The notes under the pieces were generated by a model, which was not told where the DNA came from, did not search any database, and was given only the letters and a program-made list of their open reading frames with translations. 35,152 nt of DNA from an uncultured Lachnospiraceae bacterium. Its GTDB lineage: Bacteria > Bacillota > Clostridia > Lachnospirales > Lachnospiraceae. Positions 7,915 through 15,637 of the stretch are shown piece by piece. The stretch spans positions 1-35,152 of the forward strand of contig CACXGE010000092.1 in the NCBI GenBank assembly GCA_902767135.1, in the 5' to 3' direction. The number at the start of each line of letters is the position of its first letter. The first letter of the stretch is position 1. The position numbers were made by a program, and so were the translations under genes.

Positions 7915-8895
7915 TTATTTTAAATCACAGTCAGAGATTGCTTTTAAAAATCTCATTTCCAATATGAATGGGATTAACGCATCCATTTCATCGTTTCTGG
8001 TATAAGGAACAAATCCTCCTGCCATGGCAGGGTGACCACCTCCACGTCCAAAGCCTTCCAATGCACATTTGGTAATCTGTCCGGAATCATATAAATTCTT
8101 TGCACTCCGCACAGAAATTTTAACCCCTTCATCTTTATATGAATATACAATGGAAAAATTCACTTCCGCCAAATCCAACATAAAATCGGAAATTCCTGCA
8201 ATCAAAGGTTCCGGACAACCAGCACCAGTATTTGCAAAACTGATATCTCCAAAAACTTTGATGGAATTGATTGCAGTTGCATAGGATTTTAAATCGCTTA
8301 ATTTAATGGTTGCATGGTCTAATTCTTCGATGAGCTTGATATCACTTAGAACATACAACATATGAAACATTTCCAAATCCAAATCCGAGACACCACGAGT
8401 GAGATTTGCGGTATCTATTTTTATTCCGTACAGCAAAGCAGTTGCGGTATTTTTGGGAATAGGAATGTGATTTTCTACAAAATACTGTGCTACCAAGGTG
8501 GCACAGGCACCCAGTTCAGGGTGAATATCGCAGAAACGATAATTTACCTTTTCTATGGTAGGATGGTGGTCTAAACAGATAATCTCATCACCTGGTAAGT
8601 CCTTAATGTTGGAGTTTCCTTTTTGTGAATCTACCAGAATAATTTCATCTGATATGTTGGTGAGTTCATTGACATCTACATTGGTAATTTCAATGTCAAG
8701 GCATTCGATCATTCTGTTGGTGGAATAACTGTCAATCTGACCATAGTGACATATGGAAGAAGAAATTCCTTTGTACAGCAAAAGTTGTTGCAATCCAAAC
8801 GCGGATGCAATTGCATCCGGGTCTGGAAAGTTATGTGTCTGAATATACACATGTTTGTTTTTGATGTGATTTAAAATTTTATCCAGATTTGTCAT
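7915..8895 (-). CDS. DHH-family phosphoesterase (NrnA-like)
   Basis: 326 residues. Motif I is HNFPDPDAIAS at 21-31 (the usual form is HxxPDGDAxGS; here Pro replaces Gly between the Asp residues). Asp89 is in VDS, and the DHH triad is D109-H110-H111. The DHHA1 half carries GRGGGHPAMAGG near residue 285. DHH/DHHA1 proteins hydrolyse short nucleic acids, pAp or cyclic dinucleotides with Mn; the substrate cannot be told from sequence. Lies 59 bp downstream of argG on the same strand without a visible terminator, so read-through from argG is possible. Confidence 0.8.
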   Translation of the reverse strand: MTNLDKILNHIKNKHVYIQTHNFPDPDAIASAFGLQQLLLYKGISSSICHYGQIDSYSTNRMIECLDIEITNVDVNELTNISDEIILVDSQKGNSNIKDLPGDEIICLDHHPTIEKVNYRFCDIHPELGACATLVAQYFVENHIPIPKNTATALLYGIKIDTANLTRGVSDLDLEMFHMLYVLSDIKLIEELDHATIKLSDLKSYATAINSIKVFGDISFANTGAGCPEPLIAGISDFMLDLAEVNFSIVYSYKDEGVKISVRSAKNLYDSGQITKCALEGFGRGGGHPAMAGGFVPYTRNDEMDALIPFILEMRFLKAISDCDLK

Positions 8896-8954
8896 TGTTT
8901 ATACTCCACAAAATTCAGTGTTTTCATCTTTCGATGTTATAAAAATCACTGTGA

Positions 8955-10178
8955 CTATTTATTCTTTTCAACTTCAGCTAACTTCATTGCACGAACCTTT
9001 AATGGAAGTCCGAATAATGTAATAAATCCGTCAGCATCATGGTGGTCATACAATTCTCCAGTAGTAAAGCTTGCTAAAGATTCGCTGTACAATGAGTATG
9101 GAGAAGTGGTACCTGCCTTAATGATGTTCCCTTTGTATAATTTGAATTTAACTTCACCAGTCACATACTGCTGTGTAGATTCCACAAATGCCTGAACTGC
9201 TTCGCGAAGTGGGGTAAACCATTTTCCTTCATATACAATCTGTGCAAATTTATTTGCCATATCCTTCTTTGTTTCCATGGTAGCACGGTCAAGAACTAAT
9301 TCTTCTAACTGGTTGTGAGCTTCCATAAGGATAGTTCCACCTGGAGTTTCGTATACACCACGGGATTTCATACCAACCACACGGTTTTCTACGATGTCCA
9401 CAATACCGATTCCGTGTTTTCCGCCTAGTGTATTTAATTCTTTGATGATGTCAGAAACCTTCATTTTCTTTCCATTGACAGAAGTAGGAACTCCCTTTTC
9501 AAAGGTCATTGTCACGTATTCTCCTTCGTCTGGAGCTTTTTCAGGAGAAACGCCAAGAACTAACAAGTGGTCATAGTTAGGTTCGTTTGCTGGATCTTCC
9601 AATTCCAAACCTTCATGGCTGATGTGCCATAAGTTACGGTCACGGCTGTAGCTTGAATCCGCAGAGAAAGGAAGGTCGATGCCATGCTGTCTACAGTAAT
9701 CAATCTCATCTTCTCTTGACTGCATGGTCCAAATATCAGTCATTCTCCAAGGAGCAATAATCTTAATGTCAGGAGCTAAGGCTTTGATTCCCAATTCAAA
9801 ACGAATCTGGTCATTTCCTTTACCGGTAGCACCATGGCAGATAGCAACAGCGTTTTCTTTGCGGGCGATTTCTACCAGTCTTTTTGCAATAGCAGGACGA
9901 GCCATAGAAGTTCCCAATAAATATTTATTTTCGTAAACAGCACCAGCTTGTACACAAGGAACGATGTAATTGTCAGCGAAATCGTCTACTAAATCTTCAA
10001 TATATAACTTTGAAGCACCAGATAATTTTGCTCTTTCTTCCAAACCGTCCAATTCTTCGCCTTGTCCACAGTTGATACAGCAGCAGATAACATCATAGTC
10101 AAAGTGCTCTTTTAACCAAGGGATGATTGCTGTGGTATCTAACCCACCTGAGTATGCTAAAACTACTTTTTCTTTCAT
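8955..10178 (-). CDS. argG: Argininosuccinate synthase
   Basis: 407 residues, the standard length. The N-type PP-loop AYSGGLDTT is at 8-16, and family signatures [17 protein letters not shown] and [14 protein letters not shown] are present. It joins citrulline and aspartate using ATP, the seventh step of arginine synthesis. argH and argF are not in the window. It is divergent from argC and has its own promoter with an ARG-box-like palindrome. GGAGG lies 8 bp before the ATG. Confidence 0.97.
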   Translation of the reverse strand: MKEKVVLAYSGGLDTTAIIPWLKEHFDYDVICCCINCGQGEELDGLEERAKLSGASKLYIEDLVDDFADNYIVPCVQAGAVYENKYLLGTSMARPAIAKRLVEIARKENAVAICHGATGKGNDQIRFELGIKALAPDIKIIAPWRMTDIWTMQSREDEIDYCRQHGIDLPFSADSSYSRDRNLWHISHEGLELEDPANEPNYDHLLVLGVSPEKAPDEGEYVTMTFEKGVPTSVNGKKMKVSDIIKELNTLGGKHGIGIVDIVENRVVGMKSRGVYETPGGTILMEAHNQLEELVLDRATMETKKDMANKFAQIVYEGKWFTPLREAVQAFVESTQQYVTGEVKFKLYKGNIIKAGTTSPYSLYSESLASFTTGELYDHHDADGFITLFGLPLKVRAMKLAEVEKNK

Positions 10179-10243
10179 TATAATTACCTCCGTATATGTA
10201 TTAGGTTACTTTTTCCATATGTAAAAGAAAGTCAACCATAAAC

Positions 10244-10272
10244 AATATACAGCATAATACATGATTATGCAA
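10244..10272 (-). promoter_or_regulatory. argG promoter
   Basis: On the - strand: TTGCAT (10272-10267), 17-bp spacer, TATATT (10249-10244). The -10 ends 65 bp before the argG ATG. It has the same layout as the argC promoter facing the other way, and an ARG-box-like palindrome covers part of the -35 and the spacer. Confidence 0.65.
10252..10270. promoter_or_regulatory. ARG-box-like operator at argG
   Basis: Perfect inverted repeat GCATAATACATGATTATGC (7-bp arms, 5-bp centre), overlapping the argG -35 and spacer. It resembles the AT-rich palindromes bound by ArgR/AhrC. The regulator itself is not in the window; the assignment rests on position and similarity to the consensus TGAATAATTATTCA. 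Confidence 0.55.
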
Positions 10273-10302
10273 GCAAAAAAAGGTATTATCCTAAGGTTCT
10301 AA

Positions 10303-10437
10303 GTAACAGTTCAGCCGTAGGCTAAACTGTTACGAAATCGGGCAATGCTTACGCATGAAAAATTGCCCGATTTTTTGTTAAATGCACATTTGTGCACGGT
10401 CAGCGCAGTAAATGCGCAGACCTGCCTGAACTGTTAC
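10303..10437 (-). mobile_element. MITE-like element, intact copy B, with target duplication
   Basis: 135 bp. It begins GTAACAGTTCAG (10303-10314) and ends CTGAACTGTTAC (10426-10437), a perfect 12-bp terminal inverted repeat. It is directly flanked by GGTTCTAA at 10295-10302 and again at 10438-10445, a perfect 8-bp target duplication. Inside are a terminal hairpin (10303-10333), a GGGCAAT/ATTGCCC hairpin followed by T6 on the + strand (about 10336-10376), and a third hairpin near 10397-10422. Orientation is called - because it is the reverse complement of the copy at 15443-15576. It carries no ORF and lies between the argG and argC promoters. Confidence 0.9.
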
Positions 10438-10467
10438 GGTTCTAACATAATTGTTATATTTTAAGTA

Positions 10468-10496
10468 TTGCATAATATTCACATTTGATGTATAAT
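10468..10496 (+). promoter_or_regulatory. argC operon promoter
   Basis: TTGCAT (10468-10473), 17-bp spacer, perfect TATAAT (10491-10496). It precedes a leader of about 135 nt. Two ARG-box-like sequences overlap it: one on the -35, one on the -10. Confidence 0.75.
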
Positions 10497-10502
10497 TATG
10501 CA
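10469..10502. promoter_or_regulatory. ARG-box-like operators at argC
   Basis: TGTATAATTATGCA (10489-10502) matches the ArgR/AhrC consensus TGAATAATTATTCA at 12 of 14 positions and covers the -10. TGCATAATATTCA (10469-10481) is a second, imperfect site covering the -35. Binding here would block the promoter, as expected for repression by arginine. Confidence 0.6.
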
Positions 10503-10580
10503 AATAATCGTAACAGTTACAAATACAAATAATCCTTATCTTGCTATCCATGGGATGATGTGATACAATTACAGGATATT

Positions 10581-10592
10581 GTAACCGTTCAG
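10581..10592 (+). repeat. Solo 12-bp terminal-repeat motif of the MITE family
   Basis: GTAACCGTTCAG is identical to the left arm of the degenerate copy near 30989 and fits the family motif GTAACNGTTCAG. No partner arm or internal sequence lies nearby. It sits in the argC leader. It may be a relic or chance. Confidence 0.35.
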
Positions 10593-10640
10593 ATACAAGG
10601 TGAAATTGGGTACTGATAAATGGAAAAAGGAGAATGAAAG

Positions 10641-11588
10641 ATGAAAACAAAAATCTTTATTGATGGTTCCGAAGGAACAACAGGATTACGTATACACGAA
10701 CGTTTTCAGGGACGTGATGATATTGAATTATTGAAGATATCCTCAGACCTTAGAAAGGATGTGGAGGAAAGACGAAGATTGATTAACGCATCGGACATTA
10801 CCTTTTTGTGTCTGCCAGATGCGGCAGCAAGGGAATCTGTCAGCTTGGTAGAAAATGAAAATGTGAAAATCATTGATACTTCTACAGCTCATAGAACAGA
10901 GCCAGGGTGGGCATATGGATTTCCAGAGTTATCAGAGAAACATAGAGAAGCAATCATCACAGGAAAGAGAATCGCAGTGCCAGGATGTTATGCATCGGGA
11001 TTTATTTCTCTGGTGTATCCTCTTGTTTCCGGAGGAATCCTGCCAAAAGACTATCCGGTAAGTAGTTTTGCGTTGTCGGGATACAGTGGAGCAGGAAAGA
11101 GAACCATTGCTGTCTATGAAAGCGAAGACAGGGCAAGAGAACTTTCTTCTGGAAGAGAGTATGCACTGACACAGCAGCATAAGCATTTAAAGGAAATGCA
11201 GAAAATTACAGGGATAGAAAGAACACCATTGTTTTCTCCTATTATAGATGATTACTATAGCGGAATGGTGGTTTCGGTTCCATTGTTCACAGATATGCTT
11301 GCAAAGAAAGAAAACGTAGCTTCCCTTTTGTCATACTATCAGGAATTTTATGCTGGAAAGCAGTTTATTCAAGTAAGCACAGCAGAGGATGAAGTGGCCG
11401 CCAGCGGATTTATTGCAGGAAACGGCTTGTCCGGTTGGGATGGACTAAAAATATATGTGACAGGAAATGATGACAGAATCGTACTTTCAGCCCAGTTTGA
11501 CAATTTGGGAAAAGGTGCTTCCGGCGCAGCAATTCAGTGCCTGAATTTAATGCTTGGGTGCCAGGAGGATAAAGGCTTAAATCTATAA
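10641..11588 (+). CDS. argC: N-acetyl-gamma-glutamyl-phosphate reductase (short type)
   Basis: 315 residues, matching the shorter type 2 class. The N-terminal NADP-binding segment is IFIDGSEGTTGLRIHERF; the catalytic Cys is C116 in VPGCYASG; SGYSGAGKR follows near residue 150. It reduces N-acetylglutamyl phosphate to the semialdehyde, the third step of ornithine synthesis. First gene of a five-gene operon (argC, GNAT, argJ, argB, argD). AAGGAG lies 8 bp before the ATG. Confidence 0.95.
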   Translation: MKTKIFIDGSEGTTGLRIHERFQGRDDIELLKISSDLRKDVEERRRLINASDITFLCLPDAAARESVSLVENENVKIIDTSTAHRTEPGWAYGFPELSEKHREAIITGKRIAVPGCYASGFISLVYPLVSGGILPKDYPVSSFALSGYSGAGKRTIAVYESEDRARELSSGREYALTQQHKHLKEMQKITGIERTPLFSPIIDDYYSGMVVSVPLFTDMLAKKENVASLLSYYQEFYAGKQFIQVSTAEDEVAASGFIAGNGLSGWDGLKIYVTGNDDRIVLSAQFDNLGKGASGAAIQCLNLMLGCQEDKGLNL

Positions 11589-11619
11589 TATTATACATAG
11601 CAAAAGGAAAGTACAATAA

Positions 11620-12066
11620 ATGAAAATTAGAGAGATGACAATAGATGATTATCCACAAGTCCATGATTTATGGATGAAAATTAGTGGATTTGGGATTCGA
11701 AGCATTGACGATTCCAGGGAAGGTGTAGAACATTTTTTGAAGCGGAATCCTACCACAAGTGTGGTGGCAGTAGAAAAAGATAAGGTGGTGGGCTGCATTT
11801 TATGTGGTCATGATGGAAGACGAGGTTGTCTCTACCACGTCTGTGTAGATGAGGATTACCGCAAGCATGGAATTGGAAAACATATGGTGGAGTATTGCAT
11901 AAAAGCTCTGAAAAAAGAAGGAGTGAACAAAGTTTCCATTATCGCTTTTACAAAAAATGAAATTGGAAATAAATTCTGGAAGAATTTAGGATGGGAATTC
12001 AGAACAGATTTAAATTATTATGATTACACCATCAATGAAGAAAATGTGACTACATTTAATCCATAA
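11620..12066 (+). CDS. GNAT-family N-acetyltransferase inside the arginine operon
   Basis: 148 residues, one GNAT domain. The acetyl-CoA motif A is HVCVDEDYRKHGIGKHMVEY (R/Q-x-x-G-x-G/A form RKHGIG), and KFWKNLGWEFR is the usual motif B. The substrate is not evident. Its place between argC (31 bp upstream) and argJ (0-36 bp downstream) suggests a role in acetyl-glutamate or ornithine metabolism, such as a short N-acetylglutamate synthase that primes the cycle, although argJ can already do this. It could instead be an unrelated acetyltransferase caught in the operon. Confidence 0.8.
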   Translation: MKIREMTIDDYPQVHDLWMKISGFGIRSIDDSREGVEHFLKRNPTTSVVAVEKDKVVGCILCGHDGRRGCLYHVCVDEDYRKHGIGKHMVEYCIKALKKEGVNKVSIIAFTKNEIGNKFWKNLGWEFRTDLNYYDYTINEENVTTFNP

Positions 12067-12102
12067 ATGGCATTACATAACATAACAGGAAGGAAGGATA
12101 GT

Positions 12103-13326
12103 ATGGAAATAATCAAAGGTGGAGTAACCGCAGCAAAGGGATTTTTTGCATCCAGCACTGCGGCAGGAATTAAGTATGTTGGAAGAACAGATATGGCTAT
12201 GATATACAGCAAGGAGCCATGTGTATCTGCCGGAACATTTACAAGTAACGTGGTAAAGGCTGCCTGTGTACAGTGGGATATGGAAATTGTGTCATCGTCA
12301 AAACCAATGCATGCTGTTGTGGTTAATTCAGGAATTGCCAATGCCTGCACAGGTAAGGAAGGTTTTGATGCCTGTAAGGCTACTGCAAAGGCAGTGGAGG
12401 AAACGCTGGGAGTTCCATATGATTCTGTAGCGGTTGCATCCACCGGAGTGATTGGAATGCAGCTTCCAGTGGAAAAACTGGTAAAGGGTGTAAAGGCAAT
12501 GAGCGGGAACTTAGATGAAAGCCTTGCGGCAGGAACGGAAAGTTCAAAGGCGATTATGACCACAGACACCATCAACAAGGAGATAGCAGTAACCTTTGAG
12601 ATTAAGGGAAAGACAGTGACCTTAGGAGGCATGGCAAAGGGGTCAGGAATGATTCATCCCAATATGTGTACCATGCTTGCATTTTTAACCACAGATTTGG
12701 CAATTGAAAAAAGTTTGCTGCAGGAAGCGGTAAGTGAGGTTGTAACTGACACCTTCAATATGATTACTGTGGATGGAGATACTTCCACCAATGATTCTTT
12801 GATTGCAATGGCAAACGGTCAGGCAGGAAACGATTTGATTACAACTAAGGATGAGAGTTACCATACGTTCAAAGAGGCTTTATTCTTTGTATGTGAATAT
12901 CTTGCAAAAAAAATGGCTGGTGATGGGGAAGGCGCAACCAAACTTTTTGAAGCCAAGGTGATAAATGCCAAGACAAAGGAAGATGCCCGTACACTTTCCC
13001 GTGCCATTGTTGCATCCAATCTGTCCAAAGCAGCCATCTATGGTTGCGACGCCAACTTTGGAAGATTTTTATGTGCTATGGGATATTCCGGAGCACAATT
13101 TGACCAAAATGATGTGGAGCTGTTCTTTGAAAGCAAGGCAGGAAAACTTCAGGTATTTAACATGGGAACTCCCATGGATTTTGATGAGGAGTATGCAGTG
13201 AAGATTATGAAAGAACAGGAAGTTACCATCCTGGTGGATATGCATGAGGGAAGCGAAGAAGCTACCGCATGGGGGTGTGACCTTACATACGATTATGTAA
13301 AAATTAACGCAGATTACCGTTCGTAG
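12103..13326 (+). CDS. argJ: Bifunctional ornithine acetyltransferase / N-acetylglutamate synthase
   Basis: 407 residues from ATG 12103, chosen because AGGAAGGAAGG precedes it and the protein then begins [14 protein letters not shown] as is usual; an upstream in-frame ATG at 12067, touching the stop of the GNAT gene, adds 12 residues. The self-cleavage site is in [15 protein letters not shown] with nucleophile T190 (Cys replaces the more common Ala before it). ArgJ moves the acetyl group from N-acetylornithine to glutamate; many clostridial forms also use acetyl-CoA. Its presence means a cyclic pathway, consistent with no argE here. Confidence 0.95.
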   Translation: MEIIKGGVTAAKGFFASSTAAGIKYVGRTDMAMIYSKEPCVSAGTFTSNVVKAACVQWDMEIVSSSKPMHAVVVNSGIANACTGKEGFDACKATAKAVEETLGVPYDSVAVASTGVIGMQLPVEKLVKGVKAMSGNLDESLAAGTESSKAIMTTDTINKEIAVTFEIKGKTVTLGGMAKGSGMIHPNMCTMLAFLTTDLAIEKSLLQEAVSEVVTDTFNMITVDGDTSTNDSLIAMANGQAGNDLITTKDESYHTFKEALFFVCEYLAKKMAGDGEGATKLFEAKVINAKTKEDARTLSRAIVASNLSKAAIYGCDANFGRFLCAMGYSGAQFDQNDVELFFESKAGKLQVFNMGTPMDFDEEYAVKIMKEQEVTILVDMHEGSEEATAWGCDLTYDYVKINADYRS

Positions 13327-13351
13327 GATACTGGAAAGAGAGGAGAACGTC

Positions 13352-14245
13352 ATGGCAGAAATAAACGATTATTTAAAAAAAGCAGAGGTATTGATAGAAG
13401 CCTTACCATACATTCAAAGATTTAACCGCAAAGTGATTGTGGTAAAGTATGGCGGAAGCGCTATGATTGATGAAGAGTTAAAGAAAAATGTTATTAAGGA
13501 TGTGACCTTGTTAAAACTGGTAGGATTTAAACCGATTATTGTCCATGGTGGTGGGAAAGAAATCAGCAAATGGGTGGAAAAATCCGGCAAGGAAGCCAAA
13601 TTTATCAACGGACTTCGTGTGACAGATGCAGAGACAATGGAAATTGCAGAGATGGTTCTTGGGCGTGTAAACAAGAGTCTGGTTCAGATGATTGAACAGT
13701 TAGGAGTAAGAGCGATCGGAATCAGTGGAAAAGATGGCGGACTTTTGACGGTGGATAAGAAGTATTCCAACGGGGAAGACATTGGCTATGTAGGAAATAT
13801 AAAGAACGTAGATGCCAAGATTTTATGGGATTTGCTGGAAAAAGATTTTCTTCCAGTGATTGCACCTATCGGAATGGATGATAATTTTGAAACTTATAAC
13901 ATCAATGCGGATGATGCAGCCTGTGCCATTGCAGAAGCTATGCAGGCGGAAAAGTTAGCCTTCCTTACAGATGTGGAAGGTGTGATGAGAGATCCAAAGG
14001 ACAAGAGCACATTAATTTCAGAACTTACTTTAAGTGAGGCAAAGAAGTTGATTCAGGATGGAACTGTTGGCGGCGGTATGTTGCCTAAGTTAAACAACTG
14101 TATGGAAGCGATTGATAAAGGGGTATCCCGAGTACATATTTTAGACGGACGTATTCCCCATTGTCTGTTGTTGGAAATCTTTACTAATAAGGGTATTGGA
14201 ACGGCCATCCTGGGAGATAAGGAGATGAAATTCTACAATGAGTAA
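13352..14245 (+). CDS. argB: Acetylglutamate kinase
   Basis: 297 residues. The phosphate-binding VVKYGGSAM is at 30-38 and [10 protein letters not shown] follows near 63-72; [15 protein letters not shown] is typical. About 25 residues precede the first strand and contain an amphipathic helix ([19 protein letters not shown]). Such an N-helix marks the arginine-inhibited hexameric class, so feedback inhibition by arginine is likely. GAGAGGAGAA lies before the ATG. The end overlaps argD by 8 bp. Confidence 0.96.
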   Translation: MAEINDYLKKAEVLIEALPYIQRFNRKVIVVKYGGSAMIDEELKKNVIKDVTLLKLVGFKPIIVHGGGKEISKWVEKSGKEAKFINGLRVTDAETMEIAEMVLGRVNKSLVQMIEQLGVRAIGISGKDGGLLTVDKKYSNGEDIGYVGNIKNVDAKILWDLLEKDFLPVIAPIGMDDNFETYNINADDAACAIAEAMQAEKLAFLTDVEGVMRDPKDKSTLISELTLSEAKKLIQDGTVGGGMLPKLNNCMEAIDKGVSRVHILDGRIPHCLLLEIFTNKGIGTAILGDKEMKFYNE

Positions 14246-15443
14246 TGAAAATAAAAGTCAATGCTATATTGACATGTGTGAAGAGAATATTTTAAAGACC
14301 TATAACCGTTTTCAGATTGTACTGGAGAAGGGGGATGGGGTGTATTTATACGATGCAGACGACAAGAAGTACCTGGATTTTGCAGCGGGAATTGCCGTTT
14401 TTGCTCTGGGATACAATGACAAGGAGTACAACGATGCTCTCAAATCCCAGATTGACAAGGTGATTCATACCTCCAATCTGTTTTATAATATCCCGGCAGC
14501 CCAGGCGGCAAAGAAGCTTGTGGAAGTCTCAGGGATGAGCAAGGTATTTTTTACAAATAGTGGTACAGAAGCTATTGAAGGTGCCATGAAAGTGGCAAGA
14601 AAATATGCTTACAATAAAGATGGAAGCACAGACCATGAGATAATTGCCATGCATCATTCTTTCCATGGAAGAAGTTTAGGCGCGTTGTCTGTAACCGGAA
14701 ATGTAAAGTATCAGGAAGCCTTTAAGCCTTTGATTGGTGGAATCAAATTTGCACAGTTTAATGATTTGGAGAGTGTGAAGGCTCAGATTACAGATAAAAC
14801 CTGTGCTATCATTATGGAAACCGTTCAGGGAGAGGGAGGAATTTATCCTGCAACCCCAGAATTTTTAAAGGGTGTGAAAGCACTTTGTGATGAAAAAGAC
14901 ATTCTGTTGATTCTAGATGAAATTCAGTGTGGCATGGGTAGAACCGGATATCAGTTTGCATGGCAGGAATACGGTGTTATGCCGGATGTTATGACTTGCG
15001 CTAAGGCACTGGGATGCGGTGTTCCAGTGGGTGCTTTTGTGTTAGGAGAAAAGGCGGCAAAGAATTCATTGGTGGCTGGAGACCATGGAACTACTTATGG
15101 GGGAAATCCATTGGCAACTGCAGCGGTGAATAAAGTATTTGAATTATTTGAAGAAAGAGATATCCTTAACCATGTGAAAAAAGTAAGTAAATATTTAGAA
15201 GAAAAGCTGGACGAACTTGTAGCTTCCGTGGATATCTTTACCACTCGTCGTGGTAAAGGCCTGATGCAGGGACTGGTGTGCGCAGAGGGTGTCAATCCGG
15301 GAGACATTGTAGCCAAGGCACTGGAGAAGGGATTGATTGTTATCACAGCGGGAAGTAATGTGGTACGTATGGTTCCACCACTTGTTATAGAGGAAAAACA
15401 TGTGGATGAAATGATAGCTATTATGAAAGAAATAAGTAAATAG
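14238..15443 (+). CDS. argD: Acetylornithine aminotransferase
   Basis: 401 residues, class III PLP aminotransferase. [15 protein letters not shown] binds PLP phosphate, [12 protein letters not shown] is the conserved Asp region, and the Schiff-base lysine is K256 in [12 protein letters not shown] overlaps the end of argB (ATGAGTAA), implying coupled translation. The stop codon is TAG 15441-15443: the TA is the last two bases of a transposon target duplication and the G is the first base of the MITE-like element. Without the element the frame would read TAC and run on for about 70 codons, overlapping the next gene. The C-terminus ([10 protein letters not shown]) still looks complete. Confidence 0.95.
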   Translation: MSNENKSQCYIDMCEENILKTYNRFQIVLEKGDGVYLYDADDKKYLDFAAGIAVFALGYNDKEYNDALKSQIDKVIHTSNLFYNIPAAQAAKKLVEVSGMSKVFFTNSGTEAIEGAMKVARKYAYNKDGSTDHEIIAMHHSFHGRSLGALSVTGNVKYQEAFKPLIGGIKFAQFNDLESVKAQITDKTCAIIMETVQGEGGIYPATPEFLKGVKALCDEKDILLILDEIQCGMGRTGYQFAWQEYGVMPDVMTCAKALGCGVPVGAFVLGEKAAKNSLVAGDHGTTYGGNPLATAAVNKVFELFEERDILNHVKKVSKYLEEKLDELVASVDIFTTRRGKGLMQGLVCAEGVNPGDIVAKALEKGLIVITAGSNVVRMVPPLVIEEKHVDEMIAIMKEISK

Positions 15444-15576
15444 TAACTATTCAGTACAGGTGTCAGCATTTACTGCTGACACCGTAAGAAAATGTAGATT
15501 TTACAAAAATCGGGCAATTTTTCATGCGTAAGCATTGCCCGATTTACGTAACTGTTCAGTGATTCTGAACAGTTAC
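15443..15576 (+). mobile_element. MITE-like element, intact copy C, with target duplication
   Basis: 134 bp. The left end GTAACTATTCAG (15443-15454) and right end CTGAACAGTTAC (15565-15576) are 12-bp inverted repeats with one mismatch. The perfect 8-bp direct repeat AGTAAATA flanks it at 15435-15442 and 15577-15584. Internal parts: hairpin GGTGTCAGCA / TGCTGACACC (loop TTTAC, about 15458-15482), hairpin AAATCGGGCAAT / ATTGCCCGATTT (15507-15545), and a terminal perfect 12-bp hairpin with loop TGATT (15548-15576). It aligns end to end with the reverse complement of 10303-10437. No ORF. In this orientation the A-rich side is on the left, so its middle hairpin would terminate mainly - strand transcripts. 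Confidence 0.92.
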
Positions 15577-15637
15577 AGTAAATACATAATTACAGAAAAC
15601 GGTACTGTTTTCGATAAATCACAATGGAGAATGATAT

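Noticed and set aside
10303..10445. Reading the repeats upstream of argC as a riboswitch or T-box leader
   Set aside because: They lie upstream of the argC promoter, so they are not in the argC mRNA, and the exact inverted ends with target duplication explain them as a mobile element.
12024..12632. 202-codon - strand frame opposite the GNAT and argJ genes
   Set aside because: Antisense shadow of well-supported genes on the + strand; no independent start signals.
5313..15576. CRISPR array suggested by repeated sequence blocks
   Set aside because: Copies are kilobases apart, in both orientations, with no spacer-repeat periodicity and no cas genes.
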